From Haloferax sp046557615 (lineage in GTDB: Archaea > Halobacteriota > Halobacteria > Halobacteriales > Haloferacaceae): a stretch of 64,000 bases of DNA. The notes under the pieces were generated by a model. It made no database searches. It saw only the letters and a list, made by a program, of their open reading frames with translations, and was not told the DNA's origin. The position numbers were made by a program, and so were the translations under genes. The DNA lies in assembly GCF_046557615.1 (NCBI RefSeq), contig NZ_JBKIII010000001.1, forward strand, positions 1,691,481-1,755,480, read 5' to 3'. Positions 1 to 8,674 of this stretch are shown in pieces (position 1 is the stretch's first letter; each line of letters begins with the position of its first letter).

Positions 1-573
1 GGCCGTGATGGTGCCGAGTTCGGGAATCGACACCTGGAAGTCCGAGAGCAGTTCCAAGAGGAACGCCTCGAACTCCTCGTCAGCACGGTCTATCTCGTCG
101 ATAAGTAGTACCGGCGGCCGGTCGCCGCCTGCGGTGAGTACCCGCAGAAGTGGGCGTTCGAGGAGGTACTCCTCGTTGAACACCGAGTTCGAGCGAGTCG
201 TCGTCTCGTCGGACACTTGGGTGTCACTTTCGCCTGCGCCCACCCGTGCCTCGTCCGACTGGACGGCGAGGAGTTGCTTCGTGTAGTTCCACTCGTACAG
301 GGCGTTCTCGACGGTCAACCCCTCGTAACACTGGAGGCGAATCAACTCCGTGTCGAACGCCTCGGCGAGTACCTTCCCGAGTTCCGTCTTCCCGCTTCCC
401 GGCGGTCCTTCCGCAAGGAGCGGGCGGCCCATCCGAAGTGCGAGATAGACGGTGGTGACGACGCGGTCGGTCGCCACGTAGTTCAGGTGGTCGAACCGCT
501 CGCGTAATGCCGACTCCGAGAGGTCGCCGAACGGCGAAGGTGCGTTCGCGGAGTTCGGCTGTTCTTTCGTCAT
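1..573 (-). CDS. coxD: MoxR-type AAA+ ATPase, CoxD-like, partial (C-terminus outside window)
   Basis: The frame stays open from the ATG at 571-573 to the left edge, giving 191 codons. A Walker A motif GPPGSGKT lies near positions 381-416 and a Walker B-like LLIDEIDRADEEF near 88-130, the pattern of MoxR AAA+ ATPases. It is the last visible gene of a CO dehydrogenase operon and overlaps the upstream xdhC-like gene by 4 bp (ATGA). In Oligotropha the corresponding CoxD is a chaperone-like ATPase needed to mature the Cu/S/Mo active site; the same role is inferred here from context. The VWA partner CoxE would be expected just beyond the left edge. Confidence 0.85.
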   Translation of the reverse strand, partial: MTKEQPNSANAPSPFGDLSESALRERFDHLNYVATDRVVTTVYLALRMGRPLLAEGPPGSGKTELGKVLAEAFDTELIRLQCYEGLTVENALYEWNYTKQLLAVQSDEARVGAGESDTQVSDETTTRSNSVFNEEYLLERPLLRVLTAGGDRPPVLLIDEIDRADEEFEAFLLELLSDFQVSIPELGTITA

Positions 574-1727
574 CGTGAGTGGGCGGGTTGGCCCTTGTCC
601 GCGTCGAGGTACTGCTCGGGGTCGTTGCTGAAGGAGTCAGCACAGCCCTGACAGCAGAAGTAGTAGGTCTCACCCTCGTATGTGACGCTCGGTGCGCCCT
701 CTGGTTCGACCGTCATCCCGCAGACTGGGTCGATGTGTGGGCCGTCACTCGCGTCGGCGGAGTCTGCGCTTTCTGCCTCGTCGTGGTCTCCGGAACAGCA
801 TGCGTCGGCGTCGGCGCTCTCGCTTGCATCGCCAGCGGTGACGTGCTTCGAGTCACCAGCAGATGCGGTGATTGCGCCCACCGATGCCCGAACCTCGACC
901 AGTTCAGCCAGTATGCTGACGGCGATTTCGCCCCCCGTGTGTGCGCCGATATCGTGACCGGCGGGGTTCGTAATCGCGTTTCGAACCGCCTCCGGGTCGC
1001 TGTCGAGAAGTCCAGCGGCGCGTTCGACGACTTCTGTCGCGCGCACGCTACTCGCTACGAGACCGATGTACGGCGCGTCGGCGAGGACGCCTGCGGCGAT
1101 ACCGCGGGCGTCGTATTTGCCCATCGAGGCGACGACGACGAACGGTCCAACGCCGACTTCCGCGGCGATTTCGTCGGGGTCAAGCGTCGAGAGAACCGTG
1201 GCTGATTCGCCACTTGCCTGCTCCTCACTTGCCCTGTCCGGGTCAACGATGGTAACTGCTATGTCGAGTTCGGGGGCGAGTCTGGCGAGCGAGCGTGCGG
1301 CGGGTGAGTCACCGACGACGAGGAGTTGTGTCACCGGAATCACCGGTTCGACGAACACTTCGAGTGTCCCTTCGCTGTGACACGTCATCGGGAACGCGTC
1401 CAGTCCGGGGCGTGCAACGTCGTCCGGGTTTGGTGCGAGACCGAGCAGTCGCGGCTTTCCGTCGCCGATGGCCGCCTGTGCTTCTCGAATCACCGTCGAT
1501 TGCGCGCAGGACGCGCCGCCAACCCAGCCGAAGAGGTCACCGTCTGCGGTGACGACCGCACGGTCACCGACGTTCGCCGACACTGGCGGTTCGCGCCGGA
1601 CGACGGTCGCCCGGGCGTACGGTTCGCCGCGCTCGGTCAGCAGTCGTTCGCGTTCGGCGAGGTCGTCGCTGGCGTCCGCGGCGTCGTGGTGGCCATGATG
1701 GCCGTCGTGTGCTGTTCCGTCTGTCAT
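570..1727 (-). CDS. XdhC/CoxI-family molybdenum hydroxylase maturation protein fused to a C-terminal YHS domain
   Basis: This 385-aa protein has an XdhC/CoxI core: an N-terminal region with GGASCAQ and a Rossmann-like half starting at QLLVVGDSPAARSLARLA. XdhC-type proteins bind Moco and help deliver its sulfurated form to hydroxylases. Two additions are unusual. The N-terminus is His-rich (HDGHHGHH, residues 8-15). A C-terminal YHS domain (about residues 333-376) carries DPVCGMTV and FCCQGC (Cys336, 358, 359, 362), a metal-binding module seen in copper and heavy-metal proteins. An Asp/Ser/Ala-rich linker separates the halves. It lies 6 bp after coxL and overlaps coxD by 4 bp. A role in copper or sulfur delivery to the Mo-Cu site is inference. 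Confidence 0.85.
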   Translation of the reverse strand: MTDGTAHDGHHGHHDAADASDDLAERERLLTERGEPYARATVVRREPPVSANVGDRAVVTADGDLFGWVGGASCAQSTVIREAQAAIGDGKPRLLGLAPNPDDVARPGLDAFPMTCHSEGTLEVFVEPVIPVTQLLVVGDSPAARSLARLAPELDIAVTIVDPDRASEEQASGESATVLSTLDPDEIAAEVGVGPFVVVASMGKYDARGIAAGVLADAPYIGLVASSVRATEVVERAAGLLDSDPEAVRNAITNPAGHDIGAHTGGEIAVSILAELVEVRASVGAITASAGDSKHVTAGDASESADADACCSGDHDEAESADSADASDGPHIDPVCGMTVEPEGAPSVTYEGETYYFCCQGCADSFSNDPEQYLDADKGQPAHSR

Positions 1728-1733
1728 TTATCG

Positions 1734-4217
1734 TTAGTCGTCTGCTGTCTCACCGCTTCCCGCCGCTTCGAACTCGAACTCGAAGTTGTCGGCCGGGTCG
1801 ATGGCGAGGCCTGCTTCGTCGAGTTTCTCCCAGACTCGGTCGGGCGTCATCGGCATCTCGATGTGCCTGATACCTGCGTGTGCCATCGCGTCGACGACGG
1901 CGTTGACGATGGCTGGTGGTGACCCGACTGTCGGCGATTCGCCGACACCTTTCGCTCCGATGGGGTGGTGCGGAGACGGCGTGACGGTGTAGCCCGTCTC
2001 GAACTCCGGAATCTCCATCGAGGTGGGAAGCAGGTAGTTCATGAAGTCGCCACCGGTGACGTTGCCGTTGTCGTCGTAGGTGACGTGCTCCAGCATCGCC
2101 GTCCCGATACCTTGGGCGAGTCCGCCGTGGATTTGCCCTTCGATAATCATCGGGTTGATGCGGTTGCCACAGTCGTCGACGGCGACGAACTTCTCGAAGT
2201 CGACTTCGCCAGTCTCGCGGTCGACTTCCACAATGACGATGTAGGAGCCGAACGGGTATGTCATCTCCGGCGGGTCGTAGTAATCGACGGCTTCGAGACC
2301 GGGTTCTTCGCCCGCAGGGTGGTTCATGTACGCTCCGGCGGCGATTTCGGTAATCGTGACCGACCGGTCCGGTGCGCCGACGACGTGGAACCCGCCAGTT
2401 TCGCGGTCCCACGTCACGTCGTCTTCGCTCGTTTCGAGTTCGTTCGCTGCGATGGTCTTGGCCTTCTCGCGGACCTTCCGGGCGGCGACTGCTGCTGCCG
2501 CGCCCGCGACCGGCGTACTCCGTGAACCGTAGGTACCGAGTCCGTACGGGTCGGTGTCGGTGTCGCCGTGTTCGACCGTGATGTCTTCGACGTTCATGCC
2601 GAGTTCCTCGGCGACGATTTGAGCGAACGTGGTCTCGTGACCCTGTCCTTGCGTCTGGACACCGACTCGAACCGTGGCGCTCCCGTTCGGGTGTACCCGG
2701 ATTTCGGCGGAGTCGAACATCTCGACGCCCGCGATGTCACAGGTCTTTCCGGGGCCTGCCCCGACAATTTCGGTGAACGAAGAGATGCCGATACCGAGCA
2801 GTTTGTCGGCGTCTTCGTCGATGCGGCGCTGTTGCTCTTCGCGGTAGGAATCGTAGTCGGACATCTCCAGTGCGAGGTCGAGCGCTTTCTCGTAGTCACC
2901 GGAGTCGTAGTTCCAACCGGTCGGACTCTTGTAGGGGAACTTCTCCGACGGGATGAAGTTCTTCCGTCGAATCTCTGCCGGGTCCATGCCGAGTTCGTCG
3001 GCGAGTACCTTCACCATCCGCTCGATGAGATAGACTGCCTCGGTGACCCGGAACGAACAGCGATAGGCGACGCCACCGGGCGCGGTGTTCGTGTAGGCTG
3101 CCGTCAACGACCCGTAGGCCGTCTCGATATCGTACGACCCGGTGAAGATGTTGAAGAACCCTGCAGGGAACTTCGATGGCTGGGCGACAGCGTTGTACGC
3201 GCCGTGATTTGCCAGCACGTGCGTTCTGACGGCCTGAATCTTGCCGTCCTTGGTCGCCGCGAGTTCGCCCGTCATGTCGTAGTCGCGGGCGAACCCGGTC
3301 GTCTGGATGTTCTCGGAGCGCTCCTCGACCCACTTCACGGGTTTTTCAAGCACAACCGATGCCGCCGCGGCGACGACGTAGCCGGGGTAGATTGGCACCT
3401 TGTTGCCGAATCCACCACCAACGTCGGGGCTGATGATTCTGACCTTGTGTTCGGGGATACCCGCCACCTGCGAGAACAGCGTCCGGTGGATGTGCGGGGC
3501 CTGCGAGGTCATGTGGACCGTCAGTTTGTCTCTGCCCGGGTCGTAATCACCGACTGCCCCACACGTCTCGATTGGTGCAGGGTGCAGTCGCTGGTAGAGC
3601 ATCTGCTCTTTGACGGTCACCTCGGCCTCGTCGAACACCTTGTCCGTGGCCTCCTTGTCGCCCGTGTCCCAGTCGAGACAGTGGTTGTCTTCTTTCCCTT
3701 CGATGTCGTCGCGGATGAGCGGCGCGTCGTCTTCGAGTGCCTTCTTCGGGTCCACGACGGGGTCGAGGACGTCGTAATCGACGACGACTTTCTGCGCACC
3801 GTCTTTCGCGGTGTAGCGGTCGGTTGCGATGACCGCGGCGACCTCTTGGGACTGGAACTTCACCTTCTCGTTGACGAGGACGTCCTGCGTGTCCGCCATC
3901 AGCGTCGGCATCGTCGCGAGACCGTGTTCGAGCAGGTCGTCTGCGGTGATGACGGCGACGACACCGTCTACATCCAGCGCCCGCGACTTGTCGATGTTCT
4001 CGATACGGGCGTGAGCGTGCGGACTGCGGACGATTTCGCAGTGCAGCATCCCTGGTTTCTTGATGTCGTCGATGTAGTTACCGCGACCGGTGATGAAGCG
4101 CTGGTCTTCCTTGCGTTTGACCTCTTCACCCATGCCGCCACGACCGTGACCACAGAACGTCTCCGGGTCGGGTCCGCCGTCCTCCGAGTGAACGTAGGGT
4201 CGTTCGTCGCTACTCAT
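1734..4217 (-). CDS. coxL: Aerobic carbon monoxide dehydrogenase large subunit, form I (CoxL)
   Basis: This 827-aa molybdopterin-binding subunit of the xanthine oxidase family carries the form I signature AYRCSFR at residues 384-390. Cys387 corresponds to the cysteine that binds the Cu of the Mo-S-Cu centre in Oligotropha CoxL. Other family motifs are DVGGGFGNKV (about 265-274) and GAKGVGESPTVG near the C-terminus, with the catalytic-base Glu in VGES. The gene follows coxS with a 4-bp ATGA overlap, in the M-S-L order typical of form I operons. It is predicted to oxidise CO to CO2 and pass electrons through CoxS and CoxM. Form II proteins carry AYRGAGR instead, so a generic aldehyde or purine oxidase is unlikely. 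Confidence 0.93.
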   Translation of the reverse strand: MSSDERPYVHSEDGGPDPETFCGHGRGGMGEEVKRKEDQRFITGRGNYIDDIKKPGMLHCEIVRSPHAHARIENIDKSRALDVDGVVAVITADDLLEHGLATMPTLMADTQDVLVNEKVKFQSQEVAAVIATDRYTAKDGAQKVVVDYDVLDPVVDPKKALEDDAPLIRDDIEGKEDNHCLDWDTGDKEATDKVFDEAEVTVKEQMLYQRLHPAPIETCGAVGDYDPGRDKLTVHMTSQAPHIHRTLFSQVAGIPEHKVRIISPDVGGGFGNKVPIYPGYVVAAAASVVLEKPVKWVEERSENIQTTGFARDYDMTGELAATKDGKIQAVRTHVLANHGAYNAVAQPSKFPAGFFNIFTGSYDIETAYGSLTAAYTNTAPGGVAYRCSFRVTEAVYLIERMVKVLADELGMDPAEIRRKNFIPSEKFPYKSPTGWNYDSGDYEKALDLALEMSDYDSYREEQQRRIDEDADKLLGIGISSFTEIVGAGPGKTCDIAGVEMFDSAEIRVHPNGSATVRVGVQTQGQGHETTFAQIVAEELGMNVEDITVEHGDTDTDPYGLGTYGSRSTPVAGAAAAVAARKVREKAKTIAANELETSEDDVTWDRETGGFHVVGAPDRSVTITEIAAGAYMNHPAGEEPGLEAVDYYDPPEMTYPFGSYIVIVEVDRETGEVDFEKFVAVDDCGNRINPMIIEGQIHGGLAQGIGTAMLEHVTYDDNGNVTGGDFMNYLLPTSMEIPEFETGYTVTPSPHHPIGAKGVGESPTVGSPPAIVNAVVDAMAHAGIRHIEMPMTPDRVWEKLDEAGLAIDPADNFEFEFEAAGSGETADD

Positions 4218-4843
4218 TGGCTCTCACCTCCGGTGTCAGAGACGTGTTCGCGGTCGGTCGATGGCCCGCCACAGCAGTTCTCGACGCCACAGGTAAACTC
4301 GGCGTCGGTCGTGCTGGATACGTCGGTCGCTTCGACGCCACCGTCGGCGGCGGCGACCTCGCTTAGTTTCTCCGAGGCGTATTCGACCGATTTGACGATG
4401 TTCTGGTAGCCGGTACAGCGACAGAGGTTGCCGCTGATGGCCTCGCGAATCTCCGCCTCGCTCGGGTCCGGGTTGTTGTCGAGGAGTGCCTTTCCGGACA
4501 TGAGCATGCCGGGCGTGCAGTAGCCACACTGGAGGCCGTGTTCCTCGCGGAAGCCCTCTTGTAACGGGTGGAGACCACCAGCCGCCTCGGGTAGTTCTTC
4601 CATCCCTTCGACGGTGAGCAGTTCGCTCCCGTCGGCTTGCGTGGCGAACATCAGACAGGACTTGATGGGTTCGCCGTCCTTCACGACGGTACACGCACCG
4701 CAGTTTCCGGTGTCGCACCCGATGTGCGTCCCGGTCATGTCTAGTTCTTCCCTGATTGTGTGTACCAGCAGTTGGCGCGGTTCGACTTCGACCGTATGCT
4801 CGGTCCCGTTGACCGTGAGCGTAATTTCTCGTGTAATCGTCAT
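4214..4843 (-). CDS. coxS: Aerobic CO dehydrogenase small subunit, 2x[2Fe-2S] (CoxS)
   Basis: The 209-aa iron-sulfur subunit has a plant-type [2Fe-2S] ferredoxin domain with Cys43, Cys48, Cys51 and Cys63 (GCDTGNCGACTV) and a second all-helical cluster domain with Cys106, Cys109, Cys141 and Cys143 (CGYCTPG, CRCTGY). It relays electrons from CoxL to the FAD of CoxM. CoxS proteins are usually about 160-170 aa. This one carries an extra tail of about 45 residues, low in complexity, that contains a CxxxxCC group (Cys185, 190, 191) before a hydrophilic end. The gene overlaps coxM and coxL by 4 bp each, implying translational coupling. Confidence 0.93.
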   Translation of the reverse strand: MTITREITLTVNGTEHTVEVEPRQLLVHTIREELDMTGTHIGCDTGNCGACTVVKDGEPIKSCLMFATQADGSELLTVEGMEELPEAAGGLHPLQEGFREEHGLQCGYCTPGMLMSGKALLDNNPDPSEAEIREAISGNLCRCTGYQNIVKSVEYASEKLSEVAAADGGVEATDVSSTTDAEFTCGVENCCGGPSTDREHVSDTGGESQ

Positions 4844-5727
4844 TGTTTCACCGTTCGTTTCACCGCGCCAGTTCGTTCGGCCGCGTCGGCGAGTGCGCGC
4901 TGGGTGAGGACGCTCACCATTCGTTCTTTGTACGCGACACCGCCGTGTTCGTCGGCCTCTGGGTTCGATTGCTCTGCGGCCAGTTCTCCGGCGCGCTTGA
5001 ACACGTCGCTCCCCGGACGCTCACCTTCGAGATACTCCTCGGCGTCGGTCGCCCGGACGTTGGTGATATCGACGGCGGTGAGCGCGATGTTGGCAGTCTG
5101 GATGACGCCGTCGTCGTCGAGAACGAGTCGCACGGCCGAACCGACCATCGCGTAGTCACCGACCTTGCGCTTCAGTTTGCGATACGAACTCCCCTCGTTC
5201 GGGGCCGGAACCGGCACGCGAAGTTCGGTGAGTAGTTCGTTCTCTTCGAGCGTCGTGTCGTACGGAAGCAAGAAGAACTCGTCCGCTGGGATGACCCGTT
5301 CGCCGTCGGGACCGTGAGCGACGACCTCGCCTTCGTGGGCGAGGAGGACGCTTCCCCAGTCACCTTTCGGGTCCGCCTGTGCGACCGACCCCGCGACCGT
5401 CCCGCGATTTCGAATCTGCGGGTCGGCGACGAGTGGGGCCGCGTCGGCGAAACTGCCGTACTTCTCGGCGATGAGGTCGGAGTGTTCCACGTCGGCGTGG
5501 CGAACGAGCGCGCCGATTCTGAGCCATCCATCTGCTTCTTCGAAGGTGTCGAGACCTTCGACACGGTTGATGTCGATGATGGTCTCCGGCACCGCGAGTC
5601 GGAATCGAAGCATCGGAACCATACTCTGACCACCGGCGAGAATCGCGCGGTCGTCCAGACTTTCGAGCAGACTCACGGCCTCTTTGACGGTGGTTGGCTC
5701 GTGCTGCTCGAACGGTGCGGGTTTCAT
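4840..5727 (-). CDS. coxM: Aerobic CO dehydrogenase medium subunit, FAD-binding (CoxM)
   Basis: The 295-aa subunit has both FAD signatures of the family: AGGQSMVPML at residues 31-40 and RNRGTVAGSVAQADP at 106-120, followed by the CO dehydrogenase flavoprotein C-terminal domain. It takes electrons from the CoxS clusters and hands them to the membrane quinone pool. It overlaps coxG upstream and coxS downstream by 4 bp each. Confidence 0.92.
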   Translation of the reverse strand: MKPAPFEQHEPTTVKEAVSLLESLDDRAILAGGQSMVPMLRFRLAVPETIIDINRVEGLDTFEEADGWLRIGALVRHADVEHSDLIAEKYGSFADAAPLVADPQIRNRGTVAGSVAQADPKGDWGSVLLAHEGEVVAHGPDGERVIPADEFFLLPYDTTLEENELLTELRVPVPAPNEGSSYRKLKRKVGDYAMVGSAVRLVLDDDGVIQTANIALTAVDITNVRATDAEEYLEGERPGSDVFKRAGELAAEQSNPEADEHGGVAYKERMVSVLTQRALADAAERTGAVKRTVKQ

Positions 5728-6329
5728 AACAGCCCTCGGATTCGGTCTGTGATGCTCGAATCTGTCTCCTCGCTCACTTCAGTCATCTGCCGCTCGATAT
5801 CCTTGAAGAAGTTGCCGACGATTTTGTTCGCAACCGGGTTGATGACGCGCGACCCGAGTTGGGCGATGCGACCCGAGATGTCGGCCTCGGTCCACCACTC
5901 AATTCGTGAGCCGTCGCCGTCTTCGAGCGGGAATATCTGCATCCCCGACTCCATGCTGAAGCTACTGCCACTGGCGCTTCCACCGCCCGTCGCGGTCATG
6001 ATGAAGTCGTCATGGTCGCGCTCTTGGATGGTCACCGTCGTCTCGAAGCGTGGTTTGACGCTCCCGACACCGACTTGCATCAGTGCGGCGTACTCTTGAC
6101 CTTCTTTGAACGCGCGCGCCACGACGTCGTCCGGGTCTGCCTCCGGGAGCGTCTCGACGCCTTCTTCTGGCTCGTAGTCGTCGAAACTGAAATCGTCAGT
6201 CTTCGGCGTGATGTACTTACAGCCTTTCAACGAATTTCGGACCGCGATAGGGTCGGACAACACGATCCACGCCTTCTCCGGCGGGACACTTTCGAGTTCG
6301 AACTCGCCGTTGAACTCCATCAATACCAC
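5724..6329 (-). CDS. coxG: CoxG family SRPBCC-domain protein
   Basis: This 201-aa first gene of the cox operon has the CoxG/SRPBCC hydrophobic-pocket fold: it starts MVLMEFNGEFELESVPPEKAW and has the family's LKGCKYI segment. The C-terminal part (VINPVANKIVGNFFKDIERQM) fits an amphipathic membrane-associating helix. CoxG has been linked to membrane attachment and quinone transfer for form I CO dehydrogenase in bacteria; applying that here is inference. A TATA-like box (ttttata on +, 6372-6378) lies about 45 nt upstream of the start on the coding strand. The second Met (MEFNGEF) is an alternative start. Confidence 0.88.
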   Translation of the reverse strand: MVLMEFNGEFELESVPPEKAWIVLSDPIAVRNSLKGCKYITPKTDDFSFDDYEPEEGVETLPEADPDDVVARAFKEGQEYAALMQVGVGSVKPRFETTVTIQERDHDDFIMTATGGGSASGSSFSMESGMQIFPLEDGDGSRIEWWTEADISGRIAQLGSRVINPVANKIVGNFFKDIERQMTEVSEETDSSITDRIRGLL

Positions 6330-6481
6330 CCCGGCCTGTGCCGCGTCGGTCGTCTACTGCTCGTACTCATCTTTTATAACCCCGCACTATGTGCATACTA
6401 TTACCTCAAGCTCTGTCATGGACTACTATGACAATAAGTGTTCGGGGATATGCTATCACCTAACACAGGATAATACATTCA
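6330..6481. promoter_or_regulatory. Divergent cox / moeA promoter region with an inverted repeat
   Basis: This 152-bp AT-rich gap separates the two divergent Mo-enzyme transcription units. A TATA-like element reads toward coxG (6372-6378). ATATGCTAT near 6449 sits at a promoter distance from moeA. An inverted repeat TGTCAT-8 nt-ATGACA occupies 6414-6433, between the two promoters, and is a plausible operator shared by both. No SD precedes moeA. Confidence 0.5.
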
Positions 6482-7711
6482 ATGAGTTCCAAAAAAGCGC
6501 ACGACGGCGACGACCTCATCCCGGTATCGGACGCGAGTAAACGAACTCGATTACTTCGTGACGAACAACTGGCTCGGCTCGGGACCGAACGGGTCTCGCT
6601 CGACCACATCGTCGGTCGAACAGTCGCAGAGACGGTCGTGGCTCCGGTCGACCTTCCCGAGTATAGTTTCGCAACGATGGATGGGTTCGCCTTCGACGCG
6701 TCTGATTCCTACCCATTCGAGGTCGTCGAGACTGGCGTGTTTCCCGAAGACGAACCACCCCCGCTCGACCCCGGAACGGCGACTCGAATTGCGACCGGTG
6801 CGCCACTCCCACCGTCGGCGAATGCCGTCCTCAAACGCGAGGAGGCAGTCGTCGAAGACGGCCAACTTACCGGTCCCGACATCGAGCAGGGGACGTACGT
6901 CTACGAGCGCGGGAGTAACGTCTCGGCGGGAACAGAGCTGTTCGCAGTCGGCGACCGTCTCGGTGCTAAAGATGCCATCTTGCTGGGTGACCTCGATATC
7001 GAAGACGTACGACTCCACGAGCGATTTTCGGTCGGGTTGCTGGCGACCGGGACGGAGATTCACGAGGGCCGTCTCGCCGACCTCGATTCGCCGATGCTCG
7101 CCGGACTCATCCGGTCGTGGGGTCACGAGGCGACGTACGAAGGGTCGGTCCCCGACACGTACGACCGAGTGAAAAACCGCATCGCTGACCTCGCCCGCGA
7201 CTACGACGTCGTCGTCACCACCGGTGGAACGAGCGTTGGCGACAAAGACTACGTCGTCCGTGCGCTCGCCGACCTCGGCGAGGTGTTGTTTCACCGCGTC
7301 CAACTGCGCCCGGGGAAACCCATCGCCGTCGCTCGACTCCCCGACTACGACGCGGTGGTGTTCGCCATCCCCGGCAAGCCAATCGGCGCACACCTCGTGA
7401 CATCGCTCGTCGCCCGACCGTTCTTCACCGGTGAATCGTCGCTTCCGACAGTCACTGCGCGAATGGCGCGCGACGTTGGCCTCGCCGTCCCCGGGTTCAC
7501 GTACGGGATTCCCGTGACTCTCGAGGATGGCGTCGCGATGCCCCTCGGACACGCCGACTCGGCACTCTCGGTGTACGAAGAGACGTTCGACCCGAGCGTC
7601 CTCTCTTCGACTACGCGCGCGAGTACAGCAGATGGCGTGATACTCACGGAAGACCCGGTTGCGGCCGACGAACAGGTCGCCGTCGTCCCCTTCTCGGTAC
7701 TGGAGCGATGA
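6482..7711 (+). CDS. moeA: MoeA-family molybdopterin molybdenumtransferase
   Basis: The 409-aa protein has the MoeA domains in order: N-terminal domain with SFATMDGFAFDA (about residues 63-74), the beta-barrel region, the MogA-like domain with TTGGTSVGDKDYV (about 245), and RPGKPIAVA before the C-terminal domain. MoeA inserts molybdate into adenylylated molybdopterin to make Moco. Its position divergent from the cox operon and its 4-bp overlap with mocA suggest a copy dedicated to the CO dehydrogenase cofactor, separate from housekeeping moeA genes elsewhere (inference). Confidence 0.9.
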   Translation: MSSKKAHDGDDLIPVSDASKRTRLLRDEQLARLGTERVSLDHIVGRTVAETVVAPVDLPEYSFATMDGFAFDASDSYPFEVVETGVFPEDEPPPLDPGTATRIATGAPLPPSANAVLKREEAVVEDGQLTGPDIEQGTYVYERGSNVSAGTELFAVGDRLGAKDAILLGDLDIEDVRLHERFSVGLLATGTEIHEGRLADLDSPMLAGLIRSWGHEATYEGSVPDTYDRVKNRIADLARDYDVVVTTGGTSVGDKDYVVRALADLGEVLFHRVQLRPGKPIAVARLPDYDAVVFAIPGKPIGAHLVTSLVARPFFTGESSLPTVTARMARDVGLAVPGFTYGIPVTLEDGVAMPLGHADSALSVYEETFDPSVLSSTTRASTADGVILTEDPVAADEQVAVVPFSVLER

Positions 7712-8400
7712 CGGCAGAGCGCCCGGAGCGAGACCCGGAGTCAGCGGTCGATTCTCGAGGCCTTCCCATCGTTCGGGGCGCCGTCTCCGACTCTTCTCTC
7801 GGTCTCGACTCCACGGGGAACTCGCCGACCATTATCGGTGTCCTCCTCGCCGCCGGGACGAGCAGTCGATTTGGCGACCAAAACAAGTTGCTGGCAACGC
7901 TCGATTCGGAGCCCGTCGTCCGCCACGCCGCTCGAACACTCGTCGAGAGCGGCGTCGATTCCGTCGTCGTCGTTCTCGGCTACGAGGCCGACCGCGTGCG
8001 CGACGCCCTCGACGGTCTCTCTGTCGATACCGCCGTCAACGACGCCTACGATACGGGGCAGGCATCGTCGCTTCGGACGGGAATCGGGGCGGTTCGAGAG
8101 CGATACCCCGACACAGACGCAGTCGTCGTCGCACTCGGTGACATGCCCTTCGTCGCCCCCGAGACCGTCGATTCACTCTGTGCCGCGTACGCGGGCGGTG
8201 CCGGTGACGCACTCGCCGCAGCGTTCGACGGCGACAGAGGAAATCCAGTCCTCTTCGACGCGCGTCATTTCGACGCGTTGCTCGACACTGAAGGAGACAT
8301 TGGTGGGCGCGAGATTCTTCTCAACGGCGAAAAGAGCGCGCTCGTCGCCGTCGACGACCCCGGAGTCAGGCGCGACGTCGACGTTCCAGACGACGTCTGA
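7708..8400 (+). CDS. mocA: MocA-like molybdenum cofactor cytidylyltransferase (NTP-transferase)
   Basis: The 230-aa protein has the nucleotidyltransferase signature GVLLAAGTSSRFGDQNKLL after a polar N-terminal extension of about 43 residues, then VVALGDMPFV and GNPVLFDARHF, as in MocA/MobA-type enzymes. MocA adds CMP to Mo-molybdopterin to give the MCD cofactor used by CO dehydrogenases and related hydroxylases. MobA would make the guanine form; the adjacent cox genes favour cytosine. It overlaps moeA by 4 bp (ATGA). Confidence 0.85.
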   Translation: MTAERPERDPESAVDSRGLPIVRGAVSDSSLGLDSTGNSPTIIGVLLAAGTSSRFGDQNKLLATLDSEPVVRHAARTLVESGVDSVVVVLGYEADRVRDALDGLSVDTAVNDAYDTGQASSLRTGIGAVRERYPDTDAVVVALGDMPFVAPETVDSLCAAYAGGAGDALAAAFDGDRGNPVLFDARHFDALLDTEGDIGGREILLNGEKSALVAVDDPGVRRDVDVPDDV

Positions 8401-8444
8401 GTTCGAGACGCCGCATGGCATCTCGACAGACCGAAGCTCGAGCC

Positions 8445-8597
8445 CTACTCGGAGTCGAGTTTTTTGACGATAATCTTCCCGTCTTCGACGTGCCACTCGA
8501 CTCGGTCACCGGCACCGACATCGAGAAAATTCCGCACTGGTTTCGGTATCGTCGTCAAGTTCTTCTCGGATATCTTCGTGTCCGTAAGGCGGCCCAT
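8445..8597 (-). CDS. AbrB/SpoVT-family small DNA-binding protein
   Basis: The 50-aa ORF starts MGRLTDTKISEKNLTTIPKP and continues with VRNFLDVGAGDRVEWHVEDG and KIIVKKLDSE, the swapped-hairpin AbrB fold (ITIPKxVR...L.ltpGD.V.w....g.i.V.k). It lies tail-to-tail with mocA. Such proteins act as transcription regulators or antitoxins. No toxin-like ORF adjoins it, so a regulator of the neighbouring Mo/cox genes is possible but unproven. Confidence 0.8.
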   Translation of the reverse strand: MGRLTDTKISEKNLTTIPKPVRNFLDVGAGDRVEWHVEDGKIIVKKLDSE

Positions 8598-8674
8598 AGT
8601 TCACGAGTAATCACGTAGCCAACTCATAGTTTACGCTATGGGGTGTCGATGGCCAATGGTCGGTATCAAAACCG

